A stretch of DNA of 15,090 nt from UBA10427 sp003500135 (GTDB lineage: Bacteria; Bacteroidota; Bacteroidia; Cytophagales; Cyclobacteriaceae), in contig CAWZYQ010000094.1 of assembly GCA_963966275.1 (NCBI GenBank), positions 1-15,090 of the forward strand. Reading direction: 5' to 3'. Shown piece by piece: positions 1 to 6,424 of the stretch. The notes beneath the pieces are model-generated. The model did no database searches, had not been told where the DNA came from, and saw nothing but the letters and a program-made list of their open reading frames with translations. A program made the position numbers and the translations under genes. Each line of letters begins with the position of its first letter. The stretch's first letter is position 1.

Positions 1-1
1 T

Positions 2-370
2 TGGATTATTATCTGTCTGTATGCCTACTTTGTCACCAATGAATTTGAGTTTTACTTCCTGGCAACCGTCGTTGGGCTTGTTATGGGTGGCATCCAATCC
101 CTTTCGAGGGCAACTTACAGTAAGCTTATCCCATCAGATACGATAGATCAAACCAGTTACTTTAGCTTTTATGATGTGCTTGAAAAGGTGGCCATAGTAT
201 TGGGAACCTTCTCATATGCATTTATTGAGCAGCTTACAGGTAGTATGCGAAACAGTGCGGTTACTCTTGGTTTATTCTTTTTAGTGGGCATTGCGTTCCT
301 TAGGCTGGTAAAAATACCGGAAGAACCCTTTAGGTTTGGCAACGATCAAGCCAGTAGCACATCCGAATAA
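2..370 (+). CDS. MFS transporter, Atg22/UMF1-like, C-terminal part (5' end outside window)
   Basis: Frame 2 is open from the window edge, so only the last ~122 residues are visible. They contain hydrophobic segments separated by a loop reading GGIQSLSRATYSKLIP. That loop is characteristic of the UMF1/Atg22-like branch of the major facilitator superfamily, where G-Q-SR precedes a transmembrane helix near the C-terminus. Two further membrane segments follow (around GTFSYAFIEQ and LGLFFLVGIAFL), then a short hydrophilic tail. Substrate is unknown; bacterial members are annotated only as MFS transporters. The last 25 bases overlap the 3' end of the convergent permease gene, so the two coding regions share DNA on opposite strands and no separate terminator fits between them. 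Confidence 0.8.
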   Translation, partial: WIIICLYAYFVTNEFEFYFLATVVGLVMGGIQSLSRATYSKLIPSDTIDQTSYFSFYDVLEKVAIVLGTFSYAFIEQLTGSMRNSAVTLGLFFLVGIAFLRLVKIPEEPFRFGNDQASSTSE

Positions 371-2133
371 AGGGCTATGATCACCAGGATCACCATCACA
401 CCGTAAATGAGGTTTACGGGTAATCCGATTTTGAAGAAATCTTTAAAATTATACCCGCCGGGTCCGTAAACAATGAGGTTGGTTTGATAGCCAATAGGTG
501 TAAGGAAAGCAGCAGATGCCGCATAGGCGATTACGAGATAAAATGGCATCCCATCAATTTGCATGTTCTGACTTATTCCATAGGCGAGTGGAAATGCAAT
601 AGATACTGCCCCGATGTTGGTAACAAATGCCGTAAGAAGATTGGTAATCAGAAACAGCCCAATCATAATACCAACTTTTCCGGTGGGTTCCAGAAAGTTA
701 ATGAGCTGGGTAGCCAGAAAACTACCGGTTTCCGTTTTGTATATAGCCTGACCGATGGCAAGGGAAAAAACCAAAATGGCTATCATACTGATGTCCAGCT
801 CCCGTTTTACGTCCTGGATTGTAATCAGGTTAAAACCAGCCATAATGGCCACGATAATAAGCAATGAGGGGAATAACGTAAATTTACCGGTAATGAGTAG
901 TGCAAGTACACTGATCACTACAATTATTAAGGCATTTCTCTTTCTTTTTCCGGGTTTATGAATGTCCTTAAGCTTTGAGATCACAAAAAGATCTCTAAAA
1001 ATTTCAACGCGGTTTCTAAAGTCATCACCCGCAAATAGTAGTAAAAGGTCACCGGGTTCAATGGTCATATCCCCGATTTTTCCGCTTACACGCTCCCCAT
1101 TTCGGTGGATGGCAATAATTGCGGCATTGTAGCGGTTGCGAAACTGGACCTCCTTCACAGTTTTGCCGATCATTGATGAAAAATTATTGACAACTGCCTC
1201 AACTACTTCCATTTTATCCTCATGATAATATCGGGCGGTTGTAGGTAGCTCGATCCCCTGATATTTATCGATCAGGTCAACAATGTCTTTTGTATTACCG
1301 GCAAAAAACAAAATGTCATTTTCCTGCAGAATTTCCTGGGGCGTCACAGGGGAAATGATTTTACCATTTCTGTTAATTTCCACCAAATACACCCCTTTCA
1401 GGTTTCTCAGGCCGGCATCTATCACTTTCTTGCCAATCAGTTTGGAACCCTTCATTATTCGGGTTTCAACAATGTACTCCCGTATATTTTCAGTATATGA
1501 CTGCTTGATGTCTTTATTTTGTGGAAGTAGGCTATACCCAAAAAACAACATGAACAGAATTCCAAATACCGCAGCTATCACACCGATTATTAAAAGCTTA
1601 GTGGCTGGTATGCTGCCAATACCAAAATCGAGCATAAAGCCGTTAAGTACCAATGTTGTGGAGGTACCGATCAGGGTGATCATACCGCCGAGTATGGTCG
1701 CATAGCTTAATGGGATGAGGAGTTTAGACGGGCTGATGTGATTCTTAATGCCCCAGTCTGCAACATAGGGCGTCATTAGGGCCACCACCGGGGTATTATT
1801 TATAAAGGATGAAACTACAGCAACGAGCGCCATCATGCGACCCATAAAACCTTTATATGAAGAAGCTTTTTGAAAAATGGCATCAAAAGCTGCCTCGATA
1901 GGATAGTTTTTGCGTAAGCCCGTAGAGATCAGGATCAATAATATAATCGAAGCAATACTTTGATTGGAGAAGCCCGATAATATTTCTTGTGCGGTCAATA
2001 TGCCAAAAAACTGGAAAAAGACTACCACAAGCAAAAATCCTATTGCGGGTTTAATTGTTTCCCTGTAGATCAGGATAAAGAGTATTAAAAGTAAGCCGAC
2101 AACAACAATTTGTTGTGTATACTGAGGTATCAT
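346..2133 (-). CDS. SLC13/DASS-type anion permease with two RCK_C (TrkA-C) domains
   Basis: A 595-residue inner-membrane protein, full length for the SLC13-with-TrkA-C group of sodium- or proton-coupled anion transporters. Residues 1-205 form the first membrane half. It has an INNTPVV motif at 111-117 and GTSTT at 156-160, at the places where DASS transporters bind sodium and anion. Residues ~215-295 and ~300-385 are two soluble RCK_C domains; both show a conserved GD/ND-(L/I)-L-x-F-A-G strand at their ends. Residues ~400-595 form the second membrane half, with TNIGA at 505-509 and TPIGYQTN at 545-552, the second half of the substrate site. Family members carry sulfate, dicarboxylates or related anions; the sequence does not decide which. 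The RCK_C pair may sense a ligand (inference). Start ATG at 2133. The 3' end overlaps the convergent MFS gene. Confidence 0.88.
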   Translation of the reverse strand: MIPQYTQQIVVVGLLLILFILIYRETIKPAIGFLLVVVFFQFFGILTAQEILSGFSNQSIASIILLILISTGLRKNYPIEAAFDAIFQKASSYKGFMGRMMALVAVVSSFINNTPVVALMTPYVADWGIKNHISPSKLLIPLSYATILGGMITLIGTSTTLVLNGFMLDFGIGSIPATKLLIIGVIAAVFGILFMLFFGYSLLPQNKDIKQSYTENIREYIVETRIMKGSKLIGKKVIDAGLRNLKGVYLVEINRNGKIISPVTPQEILQENDILFFAGNTKDIVDLIDKYQGIELPTTARYYHEDKMEVVEAVVNNFSSMIGKTVKEVQFRNRYNAAIIAIHRNGERVSGKIGDMTIEPGDLLLLFAGDDFRNRVEIFRDLFVISKLKDIHKPGKRKRNALIIVVISVLALLITGKFTLFPSLLIIVAIMAGFNLITIQDVKRELDISMIAILVFSLAIGQAIYKTETGSFLATQLINFLEPTGKVGIMIGLFLITNLLTAFVTNIGAVSIAFPLAYGISQNMQIDGMPFYLVIAYAASAAFLTPIGYQTNLIVYGPGGYNFKDFFKIGLPVNLIYGVMVILVIIALYSDVLLA

Positions 2134-2236
2134 AAAAAATGAATTCAGTTCAGGGTTTTCTTAAAAGCCTTGTTGCAAAAATGCGTATAAAATATCAGAT
2201 ATTAAGGTTTTGAATGAAAAGTTAGTTCCTTTCTTT

Positions 2237-2244
2237 TAATTTTG
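2237..2244 (+). promoter_or_regulatory. Bacteroidota -7 element (TAATTTTG) for the HsdR_N gene
   Basis: TAATTTTG fits the Bacteroidota sigma-A -7 consensus TAnnTTTG and ends 26 bases before the ATG at 2271. The -33 element is poor: the nearest TTG, at 2210-2212, is 24 bases upstream, longer than usual. Confidence 0.4.
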
Positions 2245-2270
2245 AAAAGCTTGGCAAAAACAATTTTAAA

Positions 2271-2711
2271 ATGGCAGGGGCGGAGTACAGAATACGAACG
2301 ATAGAAAAGGATGGGAGCACTTTAATATATGATATTATAAGGAAAAAGTATATTGCCTGTACACCGGAAGAATGGGTAAGACAATGTTTTTTGTTGTATC
2401 TGATCAGTGAAATGAAGTATCCCAGGTCATTAATATCCGTGGAGGCAGGCCTGAAATTCCACATCATGCAAAAAAGGACTGATATAGTGGTTTATGATCG
2501 ACAGGGGAAGCCATTTATGCTCGTGGAATGTAAGGCCGATTATGTGCCCATCGATCAGAATGTAATGGAACAGGCAAGTGTATATAATCAAAAAATTATG
2601 GCGCCTTATCTTGTGGCAACCAATGGTAAGCAAACTGTGGTATGTATCATTGACTTTGAAAACAAATCGGTACGGTTTGTTGACGATTTGCCGACATTTG
2701 CATTGATGTAG
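2271..2711 (+). CDS. Stand-alone HsdR N-terminal (HSDR_N_2) nuclease-fold protein
   Basis: This 146-residue protein matches the type I restriction enzyme R-subunit N-terminal domain (PF13588 type) but has no helicase, DNA-recognition or methylase partner nearby. It begins with a short lead, then the PEE-x-VRQ helix (32-38) typical of this family. The PD-(D/E)xK core follows: D71 in RTDIVVYD and E86-C-K88 in MLVECKA. A Q-x3-Y helix (Q101, Y105) follows, then a strand with PYLVATNG typical of the family. The active-site residues appear intact, so nuclease activity is possible but unproven. Many Bacteroidota carry a ~150-residue protein like this as a housekeeping orphan. ATG 2271 follows a TAATTTTG element; there is no Shine-Dalgarno sequence. 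Next downstream is a Crp/Fnr regulator 99 bp away. Confidence 0.85.
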   Translation: MAGAEYRIRTIEKDGSTLIYDIIRKKYIACTPEEWVRQCFLLYLISEMKYPRSLISVEAGLKFHIMQKRTDIVVYDRQGKPFMLVECKADYVPIDQNVMEQASVYNQKIMAPYLVATNGKQTVVCIIDFENKSVRFVDDLPTFALM

Positions 2712-2730
2712 ATACAACATTTCATTTTTG
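2703..2730 (+). promoter_or_regulatory. Weak candidate promoter for the Crp/Fnr gene
   Basis: TTG at 2703-2705 lies 17 bases before CATTTTTG (2723-2730), one mismatch from TAnnTTTG. The TTG overlaps the end of the preceding coding region. The layout would give a leader of about 75 bases before the ATG at 2811. Confidence 0.3.
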
Positions 2731-2741
2731 TAATTCGTACT

Positions 2742-2792
2742 ATGAAAAAAATGAAGGCGGAATTTATTTATTTGATTGCGTGTTTGAAATAA
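2742..2792 (+). CDS. Possible 16-codon upstream ORF in the crp-type leader
   Basis: ATG 2742 opens a 16-codon frame reading MKKMKAEFIYLIACLK and stops with TAA at 2790-2792, 18 bases before the ATG of the Crp/Fnr gene. It begins about 12 bases after the candidate -7 element, so it would sit at the very start of the transcript. The ATG-AAA-AAA start resembles real Bacteroidota starts, but a frame this short is expected by chance in AT-rich DNA. Treat it as a candidate leader peptide only. Confidence 0.15.
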   Translation: MKKMKAEFIYLIACLK

Positions 2793-2810
2793 GAATAACT
2801 ACCAGTACTT

Positions 2811-3491
2811 ATGAGCAGCACTTCCAACATTTGGTATTTCGAAGATATTGATCTGTACAATATCCTTTGTCCGAAGAAAACCCCAACGATGCAGGAAAAG
2901 CATCCTTACAGTAGCTACAAAAAAGATCAGTTTATCTATTTTGAAGATGAGCCTTCCGATGAAATATTCCTCGTGGCCAATGGCAGGGTGAAAATCGGGT
3001 CATACACCGAAGATGGGAAGGAGATCACCAAAGCGATTTTATCGCCTGGGGAAATATTTGGTGAAATGGCTTTGATCGGTCAGGAAAAGCGCTCGGATTT
3101 TGCCCAGGCAATGGACGATGAAACCTATCTGTGCCCTATGGGTATAGAAGACATGAAAGAGTTAATGGCTGACAACAGAGCGCTAAACCTCAAGATCTAT
3201 AAACTTATTGGCATCAGAATTAAAAAACTCGAAAGGAAAATTGAATCATTGGTGTATAAAGACTCACGGACCAGAGTGGTCGAGTTTTTAAAGGATCTTG
3301 CTAACGAGAAAGGCAAAAAGGTAGGTTTCGAAATAATGGTAAAAAACTATCTGACCCACAAAGATATCGCTAATCTAACGGGTACAAGCCGGCAAACAGT
3401 AACCACCATTCTTAATGAGCTAAAGGAAAAGAACATAATTAATTTCAACAGAAGACAGTTTTTAATCCGTGATATGGACAAACTGGTTTAA
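2811..3491 (+). CDS. Crp/Fnr family transcriptional regulator
   Basis: This 226-residue protein has the usual length and order for the family. Residues ~25-125 form a cyclic-nucleotide-binding-type beta barrel, with FGEMALIGQEKRSDFAQA around 83-100. Its G84-E85 and R94-S95 stand where the phosphate-binding GE and RS pair lie in CRP, so binding of a cyclic nucleotide is possible. A long dimerisation helix covers ~118-148. The winged helix-turn-helix is at ~180-205 (LTHKDIANLTGTSRQTVTTI), with the conserved SRQTV recognition-helix start. Only two cysteines (C20, C108) are present, so an Fnr-type iron-sulfur cluster is unlikely. Start ATG 2811 is preceded by a ~100-base leader containing a 16-codon frame. 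The gene ends by overlapping the opposing transferase by four bases. Target genes cannot be told from the window. Confidence 0.9.
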   Translation: MSSTSNIWYFEDIDLYNILCPKKTPTMQEKHPYSSYKKDQFIYFEDEPSDEIFLVANGRVKIGSYTEDGKEITKAILSPGEIFGEMALIGQEKRSDFAQAMDDETYLCPMGIEDMKELMADNRALNLKIYKLIGIRIKKLERKIESLVYKDSRTRVVEFLKDLANEKGKKVGFEIMVKNYLTHKDIANLTGTSRQTVTTILNELKEKNIINFNRRQFLIRDMDKLV

Positions 3492-4105
3492 ATTTGATTA
3501 AGCAATTCGGGGTAGGCTTCTAAGTCTTCGGGCGTATCAACATCAGTCAATAAAGGCAGCTCATACACAGAAAGGTTATGTTGATGACACTTTTCAATGG
3601 TCTGGTCTTTTACTTCAGGCGTGCTCCAGGTGATTCCTTCAAATAGGAATCGCTGCATTCTTTTCATTCCGATTGAATAATAACCACCATCGTTTGCCGG
3701 GCCCAATACAATATCATACTTATCCAATGCATGGAAAGCTTCTTCTATAATTTCCTTATTAATTCCATAGCAGTCGCTGCCAAAAAGCGCCACCTTTTTT
3801 CCTCCTGAATCGAGCTGTTCAGCAATAGCGTTTTTCATCCTTTCGCCAATACTCAGCCCTTTTTGAATAAACATATCTTCGGTCATAGATTTGGTTTTTT
3901 CATTAATATACCAATACGGAATGGCCACTTTTTGCTTCTTCATCACATCAATGGCGTGATTTAAAAGCTTCTGATAGATTTCCTTTGCTTTTATATCGCC
4001 AAAAGAACTGGCCAGTCTGGTCTTTACCTTTCCCAAAACCGGAATTTTATAAAATAAAATGAGGCGGTTCAGATTAAGTTCAGACAAGTATTTTTCAAAA
4101 TTCAC
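3488..4105 (-). CDS. DUF2064 / TIGR04282-type GT-A fold transferase
   Basis: The preferred start gives 205 residues. The order matches the rSAM/selenodomain-associated transferase 1 group: nucleotide-binding GKVKTRLA (25-32), a GSD motif (109-111, the family's G-x-D-x-P/Y-G region), GPANDGGYY (135-143) and DVDTPEDL (188-195). The family is a short glycosyltransferase- or nucleotidyltransferase-like enzyme, in some bacteria linked to arsenosugar or selenium/radical-SAM clusters. No such partner is visible here, so the substrate is unknown. Start: the frame also opens at GTG 4132, nine codons upstream. A TAAATTTG element (minus strand, 4114-4121) lies inside that extension and points to the GTG at 4105, while homologous domains begin even closer to GKVKTRL. 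The 3' end overlaps the Crp/Fnr gene by four bases, converging. Confidence 0.82.
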   Translation of the reverse strand: MNFEKYLSELNLNRLILFYKIPVLGKVKTRLASSFGDIKAKEIYQKLLNHAIDVMKKQKVAIPYWYINEKTKSMTEDMFIQKGLSIGERMKNAIAEQLDSGGKKVALFGSDCYGINKEIIEEAFHALDKYDIVLGPANDGGYYSIGMKRMQRFLFEGITWSTPEVKDQTIEKCHQHNLSVYELPLLTDVDTPEDLEAYPELLNQI

Positions 4106-4113
4106 TTTTTCTG

Positions 4114-4121
4114 CAAATTTA
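4114..4121 (-). promoter_or_regulatory. -7 element (TAAATTTG) for the DUF2064 gene
   Basis: Reading on the minus strand, TAAATTTG is an exact TAnnTTTG match ending eight bases before the GTG at 4105. No TTG was found at the usual -33 distance. If used, the transcript would be leaderless or nearly so, and the upstream GTG at 4132 could not be the start. Confidence 0.35.
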
Positions 4122-4219
4122 TTGGCTCGCACATAACCTGTTGGTTTATCTTTTCGTTGATTTTTGTTAAAGTCTACAAGTTAGATCTGGTAAAAGTCAA
4201 AAAACTTTATAAAATAATC

Positions 4220-4227
4220 TATCTTTG
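4220..4227 (+). promoter_or_regulatory. -7 element (TATCTTTG) for the small T9SS cargo gene
   Basis: TATCTTTG fits TAnnTTTG exactly and ends only five bases before the ATG at 4233. This places the likely transcription start at or next to the initiation codon. The -33 TTG is not recognisable. The same eight bases occur before the tRNA-Arg and before the barrel gene. Confidence 0.5.
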
Positions 4228-4232
4228 TGTAT

Positions 4233-4604
4233 ATGGCAAAACTTTTACGAATTGTAATTATACTATTTTTATTAACGCACTACATTCAGGGACAAAATGT
4301 CCCCGAAAATGTAGCTGCAGAGCAACAATTCCCAAATGAAGCCATTTCTATTGAACAAAGAATTTCTTTTTACCCCAATCCTGTGGACGAATTTTTGCAC
4401 ATCAACCTGGGGGAACTTGACTTGAAAAATGTCGAGTTCGAATTATACAATATCATTGGTAGCGATATGCCTGTTGATATTGAAAAATTGAACAGGGCTG
4501 AATTTCGCGTCAATATGAAAGAGTATAGGTCGGGTTATTACCTGATCGTGATTAAAGACGAAGTCAAAAGATTTAACAAGGCCTACAAGTTCCAAAAAAA
4601 ATAA
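4233..4604 (+). CDS. Tiny secreted protein: signal peptide plus T9SS type A sorting domain
   Basis: The 123-residue product starts with a signal peptide (MAKLLRIVIILFLLTHYIQG, cleavage probably near GQ). About 20-25 polar residues follow, and then a type IX secretion C-terminal sorting domain of the TIGR04183 type takes up the rest. Its marks are FYPNPVDEFLHINL, ELYNIIG, a GYYLIVI strand and a basic KFQKK tail. In typical T9SS cargo this ~75-residue domain follows a large enzyme or adhesin; here almost no passenger is left. It should be exported by Sec, then recognised by the T9SS and anchored or released at the surface (family knowledge). Start: GTG 4227 is in frame two codons earlier but overlaps the TATCTTTG promoter element, so ATG 4233 is preferred. 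A strong hairpin follows the stop by four bases, so the gene is its own unit. Confidence 0.85.
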   Translation: MAKLLRIVIILFLLTHYIQGQNVPENVAAEQQFPNEAISIEQRISFYPNPVDEFLHINLGELDLKNVEFELYNIIGSDMPVDIEKLNRAEFRVNMKEYRSGYYLIVIKDEVKRFNKAYKFQKK

Positions 4605-4607
4605 GTA

Positions 4608-4632
4608 AACCCAACTGGTGATCAGTTGGGTT
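4608..4632. terminator. Hairpin terminator after the T9SS cargo gene
   Basis: AACCCAACTG (4608-4617) and CAGTTGGGTT (4623-4632) form a perfect 10-bp stem with a 5-base loop, four bases after the stop codon. There is no long T-run on the plus side. On the minus side the stem is followed by a T-rich stretch, so it may also stop transcription coming from asnS. Confidence 0.75.
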
Positions 4633-4735
4633 ATTCATGTCCATATATCCGGAATAAGCTATAAAAACCCTGGCCTAACCTGCCGGTATTCCGCCTTCAA
4701 AATGCTTGTTACGACGTTTGACTATATATTTTGAG

Positions 4736-6187
4736 TTAAAATTCTGCGTTACCGGGTGTTCTCGGGAATGGAATTACATCGCGTATATTTCCCATGCCTG
4801 TTACGAATAGCATTAGACGTTCAAAGCCAAGGCCAAAGCCCGAGTGAGGAGCAGAGCCGAACTTACGGGTTTCGAGATACCACCAAAGACTTTCCTCTTC
4901 AATACCCAGCTCGTCAATTCGTTTTTTTAGCAAATCATAGCGCTCTTCACGCTGCGACCCGCCAATAATTTCTCCAATGCCGGGAAAGAGGACATCCATT
5001 GCACGAACGGTATTGTCATCTTCATTCTGGCGCATATAAAATGCCTTAATGTCTTTCGGGTAGTTATAAAGAATTACCGGCTTTTTAAAATGCTTTTCAA
5101 CCAGAAATCGTTCGTGTTCCGATTGCAGGTCGGCACCCCAGTTATCAATCAAATACTGAAATTTTTTCTTTTTATTTGGTTTTGAATTTTTGAGAATATC
5201 AATTGCGTCGGTATAGGTTACTCTTTCAAAACTGTTGTCCAGAATAAACTCCAGGCGCTCGATCAGGGTCATTTCGCTGCGTTCATTCTGAGGCTTTTGT
5301 TTTTCTTCCTCTTCCTGTCGCTTTGCAAGAAAATCCAGGTCTTCCCGGCAGTTGTCCAGTGCATATTTCACCAGGAACTTCAAAAACTCCTCAGCCAGGT
5401 CCATGTTGTCTTCCAGGTCATAAAAGGCCATTTCGGGTTCGATCATCCAAAATTCTGCCAGATGTCGGGTAGTGTTGGAATTTTCTGCTCGGAATGTAGG
5501 GCCGAAAGTATAAATTTCAGAAAGGGCCAAAGCCGCTAACTCGCCTTCCAACTGACCGGAAACAGTGAGGTTTGTTTCTTTTTCGAAAAAATCCTCTTCA
5601 TAATTCACCTTACCTTCATCATTAAGCGGTGGGTTTAGGGGAGGCAGGGTGGTTACCCGAAACATTTCACCAGCTCCTTCAGCATCGGAACCTGTAATGA
5701 TAGGGGTATGTACATTGAGAAAACCCTTATCATTGAAATATTTATGGATGGCGAAAACCATGTGGTGCCTGATTCGATAGATAGCGCCAAATGTGTTGGT
5801 TCTCGGCCGCAGGTGTGCGATCTCACGTAAAAACTCCAATGAGTGTTTTTTAGGCTGAAGCGGGTATTCATCCGGATTCGCTTCACCATAGATTTCTACC
5901 CCGCTGGCATGTACCTCAACTTTCTGGCCTTTACCTTGCGAGGCTACAAGTTTTCCATTGATTGACAAACAGGCGCCCGTATGTATTCTGTTGAAAAAAT
6001 TGCGCTCGAATTGAGAGGGATCAGTTACAATTTGAATATTCTGCATGGTGGAGCCATCGTTCAGGGCAATGAACACCACATTTTTGCTTTCGCGTTTTGT
6101 GCGTACCCATCCTTTTATTATAATATCCTCATCAATGAGATCGCCTTTTAAGGCCTCCTTTATTTTTATTCTGTTTTTTAATGACAC
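4736..6187 (-). CDS. asnS: Asparaginyl-tRNA synthetase
   Basis: This class IIb synthetase charges tRNA-Asn with asparagine in the cytoplasm. With the preferred start it has 483 residues, usual for bacterial AsnRS. An N-terminal OB-fold anticodon-binding domain (GWVRTKRESKNVVFIALNDG) leads into the catalytic core. Motif 2 is recognisable as FRAENSNTTRHLAEFWMIE and motif 3 as GFGLGFERLMLFVTGM, followed by the family ending IRDVIPFPRTPG. A charged helical insertion (around KRQEEEEKQK) sits in the core, as in other Bacteroidota AsnRS. Start: the frame extends to ATG 6277, but those 30 extra residues do not look like AsnRS, and a TAAATTTG promoter element (6217-6224, minus) lies inside them. GTG 6187 then gives a normal leader and a normal N-terminus (SLKNRIKIKEAL). 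It diverges from rpoN. Confidence 0.95.
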   Translation of the reverse strand: MSLKNRIKIKEALKGDLIDEDIIIKGWVRTKRESKNVVFIALNDGSTMQNIQIVTDPSQFERNFFNRIHTGACLSINGKLVASQGKGQKVEVHASGVEIYGEANPDEYPLQPKKHSLEFLREIAHLRPRTNTFGAIYRIRHHMVFAIHKYFNDKGFLNVHTPIITGSDAEGAGEMFRVTTLPPLNPPLNDEGKVNYEEDFFEKETNLTVSGQLEGELAALALSEIYTFGPTFRAENSNTTRHLAEFWMIEPEMAFYDLEDNMDLAEEFLKFLVKYALDNCREDLDFLAKRQEEEEKQKPQNERSEMTLIERLEFILDNSFERVTYTDAIDILKNSKPNKKKKFQYLIDNWGADLQSEHERFLVEKHFKKPVILYNYPKDIKAFYMRQNEDDNTVRAMDVLFPGIGEIIGGSQREERYDLLKKRIDELGIEEESLWWYLETRKFGSAPHSGFGLGFERLMLFVTGMGNIRDVIPFPRTPGNAEF

Positions 6188-6216
6188 ATTTAAAAAATTT
6201 AGGTTTGAAAGAGGTG

Positions 6217-6224
6217 CAAATTTA
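6217..6224 (-). promoter_or_regulatory. -7 element (TAAATTTG) for asnS
   Basis: On the minus strand TAAATTTG matches TAnnTTTG exactly and ends 29 bases before the GTG at 6187. The -33 region is weak (GTG about 18 bases upstream). It is the main reason for preferring the shorter asnS start. Confidence 0.5.
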
Positions 6225-6310
6225 AGAAAAGATTGATATTTACACGGTATGCCGGCTTTTAATCTGACAGAGGTCATATGAAAATATATGTTACCAAATA
6301 GGTGAACCGC

Positions 6311-6343
6311 TTGTATAATCTATGAATACAAACGTAACCTTTG
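6311..6343 (+). promoter_or_regulatory. Candidate promoter for rpoN
   Basis: TTG at 6311-6313 is followed after 21 bases by TAACCTTTG (6335-6343), which has one base more than TAnnTTTG. It would give a leader of roughly 75 bases to the ATG at 6425. Confidence 0.35.
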
Positions 6344-6424
6344 TAAGATAAAAAGCCGTTGAAGATAAATAATCATGTGAAGAATGATTAATTTTAACTT
6401 TCAAACCTTGAAATCGAGACTTGA

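Noticed and set aside
2191..2203. Palindrome AATATC-A-GATATT between the permease and nuclease-fold genes as an operator.
   Set aside because: Short AT-rich palindromes like this are expected by chance; no second copy was seen nearby.
5560..5660. Proline-rich stretch LPPLNPPLNDEG in AsnRS as an inserted repeat.
   Set aside because: As I recall the family, this loop has the same length in other Bacteroidota AsnRS, so it looks like ordinary sequence variation.
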